DNA from: Lachnospiraceae bacterium
Lineage (GTDB): Bacteria; Bacillota; Clostridia; Lachnospirales; Lachnospiraceae
NCBI GenBank assembly: GCA_017959525.1
Contig: JAGDAL010000098.1
Coordinates: forward strand, 1 to 5,798
Reading direction: 5' to 3'
Length of the DNA: 5,798 nucleotides
Position numbers and translations under genes: made by a program. Below, in pieces: positions 1 through 5,798 of the stretch (its first letter is position 1; each line of letters opens with the position of its first letter). The notes under the pieces are model-generated. The model saw nothing but the letters and a program-made list of their open reading frames with translations. It had not been told where the DNA came from and did no database searches.

Positions 1-560
1 AGATCCTAAGTGCAATCTCCAAGGTGTATATATCGTTTATTCGCGGGACCCCGATGATGATACAGATTTATCTGATTTACTATTTGATTCCGCGCCTGGT
101 AAACCGCTTCGTAGAATTATGGCAATTGAATTTTGATATCTATGCGATAAATACCATGGTATATGCCTATATTGTTTTTTCCTTGCATGCAGGAGCAACC
201 TTAGGCGAGGTATTCCGTGGGGCATTGTCTACGGCAGAAAAAGGGCAGGTGGAAGCCGCTTATGCCATAGGAATGACCGGATGGCAGACTTTCCATCGGG
301 TGATTTTCCCACAGAGTATTGTGGTGGCCATCCCCAATATCTGTACCAACTTTATTAATATCCTAAAGGCCACCTCCCTGGTATTCTCCATGGCGATTTT
401 GGATATTACCGGTGTGGCAAAAGTAGCGGCCAACGAATCCTATAAGTTCTTGGAAGCGTATCTGGCGATTCTGCTGGTGTACGTCATCATCTGTTACATC
501 GCGGAGCGGTTATTCAAGCATGTAGAGAAGGCCGTAGGCAAATATCGATTGGCAGCATAG
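1..560 (+). CDS. Polar amino acid ABC transporter permease (5' end cut by window)
   Basis: Integral membrane subunit of a polar amino acid type (HAAT family) ABC importer, forming part of the translocation channel. The open frame runs back to base 3 without a stop and reads family-like sequence (ILSAISKVYISFIRGTP) before the GTG at 24. That GTG is therefore internal, and the true start lies left of the window. The family signature 'RGTP..IQ..LIYY' is at about 45-86. The cytoplasmic EAA loop that contacts the ATPase is at about 252-314 (EAAYAIGMTGWQTF...FPQ). Hydrophobic stretches before and after the loop fit membrane helices. The C-terminus is basic and typical for the family. The next gene starts 9 bases downstream, so the two permeases probably form a heterodimeric channel. 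The substrate cannot be told from the permease; cystine, glutamine, arginine and similar solutes are all possible in this family. Confidence 0.93.
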   Translation, partial: ILSAISKVYISFIRGTPMMIQIYLIYYLIPRLVNRFVELWQLNFDIYAINTMVYAYIVFSLHAGATLGEVFRGALSTAEKGQVEAAYAIGMTGWQTFHRVIFPQSIVVAIPNICTNFINILKATSLVFSMAILDITGVAKVAANESYKFLEAYLAILLVYVIICYIAERLFKHVEKAVGKYRLAA

Positions 561-569
561 GAGGGAAGC

Positions 570-1256
570 ATGGACGTATCTTATTTTTTACAAACAATCA
601 TACAGCTGATTCCTGTGTTCTTTGATGCCATCCGTATTTTGCTGTTGTCCATCTTTTTTGGAACACTGCTTGGGATTGGGGTGGCCAAACAAAAGCTCTC
701 GAAGAAAAAGGGCTTACAGCGCATCGGAACCGGCTATACCACATTCATCCGATGCGTACCAAGCATTGTGCTGTTGTATGTGGTCTACTACGGATTACCG
801 AAGGTACTAGGACTCTTTGGATTGGATACCACCAGCTGGGATCGAAGTGTCTATATCATCATTGCATTCGCGCTGTTTTGCGGAGCGTCCCTGTCGGAAG
901 TGTTTCGAAGCTCCTACTTATCCATCGACCGTGGGCAGCGGGAAGCGGGAATCAGTGTAGGCATGACGGAAGGACAGACCTTCCTTCGGGTGGTACTGCC
1001 ACAGATGGTACGAACGATTCTGCCACCCCTTGGCAATTCAGTGATTGCCGTATTAAACGAGTCCTCTCTGGGATTTGCCATTGGCTATATGGACATCTTG
1101 GGGCGGGCGAAGCTCATAGGCAACCAGACCTATGGAGCGAAGAATGTGGAAATCTATTTTGCAGCAGGCGTTTTGTACTGGCTTGCATCCATCGCCATTG
1201 GAAGACTGATTACCATATTTGAAAAACGAAGTAACAGGAAAGTGATGTTTTCGTAA
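570..1256 (+). CDS. Polar amino acid ABC transporter permease, second subunit
   Basis: Second membrane subunit of the importer, 228 residues, a full and usual length for the HAAT permease family. The ATG at 570 is preceded by GAGGGA at 561-566 at good spacing. Hydrophobic segments lie at about residues 20-38, 63-75, 94-108, 155-175 and 196-214. The 'F.RCVPS..LLYVVYYGLP' stretch at 59-77 is the counterpart of the RGTP signature, with Arg-Cys-Val-Pro in place of Arg-Gly-Thr-Pro. The EAA loop is at 125-146 (EAGISVGMTEGQTF...LPQM); its third residue is Gly rather than Ala, a common variant. It sits 9 bases after the first permease and 13 bases before the binding protein. Two different permeases imply a heterodimer. 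The ligand is unknown. Confidence 0.94.
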   Translation: MDVSYFLQTIIQLIPVFFDAIRILLLSIFFGTLLGIGVAKQKLSKKKGLQRIGTGYTTFIRCVPSIVLLYVVYYGLPKVLGLFGLDTTSWDRSVYIIIAFALFCGASLSEVFRSSYLSIDRGQREAGISVGMTEGQTFLRVVLPQMVRTILPPLGNSVIAVLNESSLGFAIGYMDILGRAKLIGNQTYGAKNVEIYFAAGVLYWLASIAIGRLITIFEKRSNRKVMFS

Positions 1257-1269
1257 GGAGGAAAAAGGA

Positions 1270-2148
1270 ATGAAGAGAAAAATTGTAAGCGTAACTTTCA
1301 TAGGAACACTATTGGCAGTCACCTTATCTGCGTGCTCTACCGCCAATGCTAAGACCAGTGAGCCGGAGACCAAAGACGGTGTTACTGTGGTACATGCGGT
1401 GGGAAATACCAATTATTATCCGTTGGTATTCTTAGGAGATGACAACGAGTTGACCGGCTATGCGGTAGATGTCAACAACGCCGTGGATGAGCTTTTGGAG
1501 GAGTACACCTGGGAATATGAGGCATCCTCCGGAGATGCGATTTTGATGGGTACCGAGCAGGGCTTATACGAAGAGGCCATTGGTGGTTTCTACTACACAC
1601 CGGAGCGTTCCGAGAAGTTCATCTTCCCAACCTATAACGGTGGAAGCTTTGCAGGATTGGTAGTAACAGATGCCCATGATGATGTCAGAGATTTAAGCAT
1701 TGCAGCCGAGCAGAAGTTAAAGATAGCACCAACCTACGCCGGTGGCGGATTGATTGCTTTCTTGAAGGATTACAATGAGAAGAATCCGGACAATCAGGTG
1801 GAATACGAGACCATCGATGAGCGTACGGATTTCGATATTACCCAGGACGTCATTTCCGGACGTTATGACTACGATTTGCAGAACTTACATGCTTATAACA
1901 AGGTGGTTTTGGATAATCCGGAACTGGGAGAAAAGACGAATTTTTATTCATTCGCAGCCATCAAGTCCTTCGATCTGTTTAATAAGGATCAGCAGGAACT
2001 GGCAGACCGCTACAGCTGGGCTATTGAACAGTTGAAGGAAGACGGAACCTTGCAGGAACTGTATGTGAAGTGGTTTGGCGAGGATATTTTCCCTGTGGTT
2101 GACGCGGCGGATGAGTCAGAATACGGCATTATTTATGTAAATAAATAA
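1270..2148 (+). CDS. Solute-binding lipoprotein of polar amino acid type ABC importer
   Basis: Extracytoplasmic binding protein (family 3, periplasmic-binding-protein-like II fold), 292 residues. It captures the ligand and delivers it to the two permeases encoded just upstream. The start at 1270 has AAGGAGG at 1255-1261. A lipoprotein signal is clear: basic MKRK, a hydrophobic core, then the lipobox LSAC with Cys22 as the lipidated residue. The mature protein has the family sequence LTGYAVDV at 61-68. TPERSEKF at 110-117 follows, whose Arg113 matches the arginine that usually binds the ligand alpha-carboxylate. GRYD at 197-200 carries the aspartate that usually contacts the alpha-amino group. 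Retention of both suggests an amino-acid-like ligand, but the side-chain pocket is not recognisable to me. A strong terminator follows at once, so this is the last gene of its operon. The ATPase subunit is not in view. Confidence 0.92.
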   Translation: MKRKIVSVTFIGTLLAVTLSACSTANAKTSEPETKDGVTVVHAVGNTNYYPLVFLGDDNELTGYAVDVNNAVDELLEEYTWEYEASSGDAILMGTEQGLYEEAIGGFYYTPERSEKFIFPTYNGGSFAGLVVTDAHDDVRDLSIAAEQKLKIAPTYAGGGLIAFLKDYNEKNPDNQVEYETIDERTDFDITQDVISGRYDYDLQNLHAYNKVVLDNPELGEKTNFYSFAAIKSFDLFNKDQQELADRYSWAIEQLKEDGTLQELYVKWFGEDIFPVVDAADESEYGIIYVNK

Positions 2149-2168
2149 GCAAAAATCAAAAGGTTTTT

Positions 2169-2210
2169 TTGGCCTTTCGGAAATGAAAGGCCAATTTTTG
2201 CGTTTTTTTT
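2169..2210 (+). terminator. Strong intrinsic terminator after the transporter operon
   Basis: A perfect 10-base-pair stem (TTGGCCTTTC at 2169-2178 pairing with GAAAGGCCAA at 2185-2194) with a 6-base GGAAAT loop is followed by T5 (2195-2199), GCG and then T8 (2203-2210). It begins 20 bases past the binding-protein stop codon and separates the importer from the nitrogenase-like operon. A wider 8-base inverted repeat (GCAAAAAT at 2149-2156 and ATTTTTGC at 2194-2201) encloses most of it and shares one base with the inner stem. Confidence 0.93.
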
Positions 2211-2228
2211 GAGAAAAAAGTGTTTTTT

Positions 2229-2261
2229 TATACACATTTATATTGACAAAAGCAGTGTATA
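2229..2261. promoter_or_regulatory. Inverted repeat around the -35 box, candidate operator
   Basis: TATACAC at 2229-2235 and its exact reverse complement GTGTATA at 2255-2261 are separated by 19 bases. The right arm is embedded in the 8-base palindrome TGTATACA (2256-2263). The repeat brackets the TTGACA box and enters the promoter spacer, so a bound dimeric protein would be expected to block RNA polymerase. I do not recognise it as a GlnR, CodY or Fur site. Short AT-rich repeats can arise by chance, so the role as an operator is inference. Confidence 0.45.
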
Positions 2262-2271
2262 CAACTAAGAT
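2243..2271 (+). promoter_or_regulatory. Sigma-A type promoter of the nitrogenase-like operon
   Basis: A perfect -35 box TTGACA (2243-2248), a 17-base spacer, and a -10 box TAAGAT (2266-2271, four of six consensus bases with the key first, second and last positions kept). Transcription would be expected to begin near 2277-2279, leaving a leader of roughly 54 bases before the iron protein start. It lies just after the transporter terminator, so the downstream operon has its own promoter. There is no sigma-54 type GG-N10-GC element in this gap, in contrast to the nif promoters of proteobacteria. Confidence 0.8.
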
Positions 2272-2285
2272 ACATTTAAATACCG

Positions 2286-2305
2286 AGTAATCATACTGAT
2301 TAACT
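2286..2305 (+). promoter_or_regulatory. Small imperfect palindrome in the leader
   Basis: AATCA (2289-2293) and TGATT (2297-2301) are separated by three bases, and the pairing can extend as AGT/ACT on the outside with one bulged base. It lies between the predicted transcription start and the ribosome binding site (AGGAAAG, 2321-2327). It could be a weak leader hairpin or a half-operator. It is too short to be a recognised riboswitch, and chance is a fair explanation. Confidence 0.25.
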
Positions 2306-2316
2306 AGGAAATGTAA

Positions 2317-3188
<872 letters not shown>

Positions 3189-3189
<1 letters not shown>

Positions 3190-3752
3190 TGAATGGATAT
3201 GATGTACGAAGGAAAGAGCGACCTTCCAAAGCGTATTTTAAGAGCGGAGCACTTAGAAGCATTTACTTTGATCAGGTGACCGAAGTATTAACCCCCATCG
3301 GGGTGCTTCCGGCCGAGCTGTTAACCTACTACGAAGATGGAAGCATCAATCGCTTATTTCCATTGTATGGAATGATAACCGCATATTGGACGGAGGATGA
3401 TGAATTCACCTTATCAAAGGAAATCACCATCACCACAGGCGTATATACATTTTCTTGCCACGCACTGGATGTTCATTTCTACCCATCCGGTGCGGTACAA
3501 AGTGTTACCATCTGGCCACAGGCTCCGCTGAAACTTCAGACGCCACTTGGGGTTGTAGAAACCCGTAAGGGCGTGGAGTTTTACGAAGACGGAAGCCTAA
3601 AGTCCATTGAGCCTGTGTTTGGCAGTCGCATTCAGACGCCAAACGGAGAAATTCGTCCGTTCCCTATCAACAGCCTGAAACTGCATGCCGAAGGCAACAC
3701 CTTACAGTTTCAGCCGAATGGGGAATTTCAAGTGAAAAAGCTATATAGCTAG
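3189..3752 (+). CDS. Unrecognised MORN-like repeat protein between nifH and the nifD-like gene
   Basis: I do not recognise this 187-residue protein by name. It has no signal peptide, membrane helix or cysteine cluster (one Cys, residue 90), so it should be a soluble cytoplasmic protein. Short beta-type repeats of the form aromatic-x-x-(D/S/N)G-x-(L/I/V)-x-(S/R) occur at about 16-27 (YFKSGALRSIYF), 47-57 (YYEDGSINRLF), 97-109 (FYPSGAVQSVTIW), 131-144 (FYEDGSLKSIEPVF) and 174-186 (FQPNGEFQVKKLY). Three TPxG segments alternate with them, at 35-38, 118-121 and 150-153. This resembles the MORN_2/YwqK style of repeat, which tends to build a beta-sheet binding surface. The start at 3189 overlaps the nifH stop (TAATG). 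An AAGGA at 3172-3176 is 12 bases away, so coupled translation is likely. Its place inside the operon suggests an assembly, scaffold or regulatory partner of the enzyme; this is inference. Confidence 0.88.
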
Positions 3753-3761
3753 GAGAAAAAT

Positions 3762-5243
3762 ATGAGCTTAGATATCTCTCAAACCGAAGTCGCGATAAGA
3801 GAAAACCGACTGAAGTCCATCATATACTACAACGGTGCTGCCAGCCAGTTGAGTAAAGCACCGACGGCAGATGCATTCTCCTGTAAGGAGAGAAGCTACA
3901 GCCAGTGTAGTGATTGTGCACAGATGTGTGCATCTACAATTACCTTTTTCGTAAGAGGAGCAGCTGTTGTTGTACATTCCCCAATGGGTTGTTTTTCCAA
4001 CACCCCGCTGAATGATACTCAGTTTGCCAATTCCTCCATTGAGCGTAAGCAAGCCCCGGATAAGGTACATGTCATTTGTTCCAATATTAGTGAGAAAGAT
4101 ACCGTATACGGCGGTGTCAAGAAATTAAAAGAAGCAATTAAGGAAGCGTACAATCGATTCAACCCAACAGCAATCTTTGTACAGTCCTCCTGCGCAGCCG
4201 GCGTTGTCGGTGATGATTTGGAGGGTACCACTTCAGAGATGCAGGAAGAACTTCAGGTTCCGGTAATCCCGGTATACTGTGAAGGCTTTAAGTCCAAGAT
4301 TTGGTCTTCCGGATTCGATGCCGCATACCACGGCATTTTAAAGAAGCTGGTAAAACCGGCAGAGACGAAGCAGAAGGATTTGGTTAACATTTTTAACTTC
4401 TTAGGAAGTGATACCTTTACTCCATTGCTTGGACTCCTTGGCCTTCGCCCGAACTACCTGGTTCCACTGGCAGATGTAGATACCATTTCCCGCATGTCAG
4501 AAGCTGCCTGCTCCGGACATATCTGCGAGACCTTGGGTACCTACGTAACCGAAGTCTTAGAAGAGAAATTCGACGTTCCGAAGATCAAAGCTCCGGCACC
4601 GTTTGGTATTTCCTGGACCGATAACTGGCTTCGGGAAGTGGCAACCTATACTGACAAGACGGATATTGTGGAAGATGTGATTGCTTCCGAGCATGCACGT
4701 ATCCACGATGAGTTGGAAGAGCTGCGTGCATACTTCAAGGGTAAGAAGGTCTACATCTTCGCCGGCGATTCCTACGCACACAATGTGGGATGTATCGTCA
4801 AGGATTTGGGCCTAGAGCTTGTTGGAATGACAACATTACATCACGACATGCATAACGATGCCTGCGATGTAGGAAAAGACAGCCTGGCTGAGATGATCAA
4901 GGTCACCGGTGATATTGATAACTTCTCTGTATGTAACAAGCAGCCGTATCAGGTGATTAAGTTATTACAGAAGTTACAGCCGGATGTGATGATTGTGCGT
5001 CATATGAACATGACCATCTTAGGCGGTAAGCTTGGCATCCCAAGTCTCTTGGAAGGTGAGACCAATGTCAGCGCCGGATACGAAGGTGTACTGACAACCG
5101 GTCGCAGATTAAAGAGCTTGATGCAGACCAAGGGTGTATTTAACACCTTAAAAGAATACAACGAATTTCCATACTCCAAGTGGTGGCAGGAAGAAGAGAA
5201 TCCATTCTACTTTGAGCAGGATCGGAAGGGGGCTAAATCATGA
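3762..5243 (+). CDS. Nitrogenase component 1 type oxidoreductase, NifD-like subunit with altered active site
   Basis: Catalytic-type subunit, 493 residues, near NifD in length. It is expected to pair with the NifK-like protein downstream and to take electrons from the iron protein. Cys56, Cys77 (HSPMGC) and Cys144 (SSCAAGVVGDD) match the three alpha P-cluster ligands. The block SNISEKDTVYGGVKKL at 107-122 is a component 1 hallmark. Cys255 (HICETLGTYVTEVLEEK) falls exactly at alpha-Cys275, the cofactor ligand. Other pocket residues differ: alpha-Gln191 is Trp181, alpha-His195 is Phe185, alpha-Arg359 is Tyr338, and the second cofactor ligand alpha-His442 is Glu441 (SAGYEG), all in ungapped local alignments. 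Extra cysteines at 41, 49 and 52 precede the first ligand. The start has AGGAG at 3751-3755, 9 bases after the previous gene. The family is sure. The substrate is unknown; N2 looks unlikely, and a Mar-like or new reductase is plausible. Confidence 0.93.
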   Translation: MSLDISQTEVAIRENRLKSIIYYNGAASQLSKAPTADAFSCKERSYSQCSDCAQMCASTITFFVRGAAVVVHSPMGCFSNTPLNDTQFANSSIERKQAPDKVHVICSNISEKDTVYGGVKKLKEAIKEAYNRFNPTAIFVQSSCAAGVVGDDLEGTTSEMQEELQVPVIPVYCEGFKSKIWSSGFDAAYHGILKKLVKPAETKQKDLVNIFNFLGSDTFTPLLGLLGLRPNYLVPLADVDTISRMSEAACSGHICETLGTYVTEVLEEKFDVPKIKAPAPFGISWTDNWLREVATYTDKTDIVEDVIASEHARIHDELEELRAYFKGKKVYIFAGDSYAHNVGCIVKDLGLELVGMTTLHHDMHNDACDVGKDSLAEMIKVTGDIDNFSVCNKQPYQVIKLLQKLQPDVMIVRHMNMTILGGKLGIPSLLEGETNVSAGYEGVLTTGRRLKSLMQTKGVFNTLKEYNEFPYSKWWQEEENPFYFEQDRKGAKS

Positions 5244-5798
5244 GTACCGAAGAATTGGTGATTGAAAAACCAAGTGCTCCCAGCAAGGCTTGTTTGGTAG
5301 AGCAGTCAAAATTTACCTGTGCACTGGGATCCATCCAGACCACCTTGGCAATTCCGAGAGGAATCCCGATTGTCCATGCAGGTCCGGGATGTGCATCCAG
5401 ACAGTTTGCATTCTTAGGAAACGGCGCCGGATACCAGGGCGAAGGGTATGCGGGAGGCGGACAGATTTCCTGTACCAACTCCAGCCAGTCCGAAGTTATT
5501 TTCGGTGGCGAGAAAAAGCTTCGTAAGACCGTATCCGGAACCTTGAAGGTCATCGACGGAGATTTGTATGTCATCCATACCGGTTGTACCGCAGGTATCA
5601 TCGGTGATGATATCGGATCCGTTGCATCGGAGTTCGTAGATGAAGGATATCCGGTCGTAAGTGTCGATACCTCCGGATTCAAGGGCAACAACTATGTAGG
5701 CCATGAGCTGGTGGTAAATTCCATTATCAAGCAGTACGTATTCAACCATGTACCGAAGGCCAACGTAGAAAAAGGCTTCGTCCATATCTTCAGTGTCG
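5240..5798 (+). CDS. Nitrogenase component 1 type oxidoreductase, NifK-like subunit (3' end cut by window)
   Basis: The ATG at 5240 overlaps the previous stop codon as ATGA, and the frame stays open to the window edge (186 codons plus one base). The ribosome binding site is inside the upstream gene (GGAAGGGGG at 5223-5231). The protein begins MSTEELVIEKPSAPSKAC. Cys27 (KFTCALGS), Cys51 (HAGPGCASRQ) and Cys116 (TGCTAGIIGDD) match the beta P-cluster ligands Cys70, Cys95 and Cys153 of NifK, with the first pair 24 apart. SEVIFGGEKKL at 84-94 is the component 1 signature. DTSGFKGNNYVG, near residue 150, matches the TPSFVGSHVTG region of NifK. It lacks the long N-terminal arm of Mo-nitrogenase NifK: only 26 residues precede the first ligand. 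It should complete a D2K2 heterotetramer with the NifD-like subunit. About the last half to two thirds is outside the window. Confidence 0.92.
   Translation, partial: MSTEELVIEKPSAPSKACLVEQSKFTCALGSIQTTLAIPRGIPIVHAGPGCASRQFAFLGNGAGYQGEGYAGGGQISCTNSSQSEVIFGGEKKLRKTVSGTLKVIDGDLYVIHTGCTAGIIGDDIGSVASEFVDEGYPVVSVDTSGFKGNNYVGHELVVNSIIKQYVFNHVPKANVEKGFVHIFSV

Noticed and set aside
24..26. GTG at 24 as the start of the first permease.
   Set aside because: The frame is open to the window edge and the codons before it encode conserved permease sequence, so the gene is truncated by the window.
1053..1412. Minus-strand open frame spanning the second permease and the binding-protein start.
   Set aside because: It is antisense to two well-supported genes, has no ribosome binding site I can see, and shows no family motif.
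5290..5526. Open frame on the + strand inside the NifK-like gene.
   Set aside because: It lies out of frame within clear NifK-like coding sequence and its product has no recognisable motif. The same holds for the minus-strand frames at 5233-5691 and 5414-5785.

Overview
The window reads like an anaerobic Firmicute of the Clostridia type, and a Lachnospiraceae-like gut or rumen organism is my best guess. The reasons are moderate GC, strong AGGAGG-type ribosome binding sites, genes packed on one strand, and a clostridial-looking sigma-A promoter. This is inference from style; there is no rRNA or other taxonomic marker. All six supported genes are on the + strand, in two transcription units.

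Unit 1 (1-2210) is most of a polar amino acid type ABC importer. It holds an inner-membrane permease cut by the left edge (1-560), a second permease (570-1256) and a solute-binding lipoprotein (1270-2148). It ends in a strong intrinsic terminator (2169-2210). No ATPase subunit is in view; it may lie upstream. The ligand cannot be read from sequence.

Unit 2 starts at a good promoter (TTGACA, 17 bases, TAAGAT; 2243-2271) overlaid by a 7-base inverted repeat, followed by a leader of roughly 54 bases. It encodes a nitrogenase-family enzyme: a near-canonical NifH iron protein (2332-3189), an unrecognised 187-residue protein of MORN-like repeats (3189-3752), a NifD-like component 1 subunit (3762-5243), and a NifK-like subunit cut by the right edge (5240-5798). 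Junctions are very tight: a TAATG overlap, a 9-base gap with AGGAG, and an ATGA overlap. The genes are therefore very likely co-transcribed and translationally coupled.

The iron protein keeps every expected motif. The two component 1 subunits keep all six P-cluster-type cysteines. The NifD-like subunit keeps the cysteine that holds the active-site metal cluster in nitrogenase (alpha-Cys275, here Cys255). However, by ungapped hand alignment the residues at alpha-His442, Gln191, His195 and Arg359 are Glu441, Trp181, Phe185 and Tyr338. This argues against an ordinary nitrogen-fixing enzyme and for a nitrogenase-like reductase with a remodelled pocket acting on another substrate. Methylthio-alkane reductase (Mar) is the best-known precedent for such a system. 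The importer next door is a candidate supplier of the substrate, but the terminator and separate promoter show that the two units are not one transcript.
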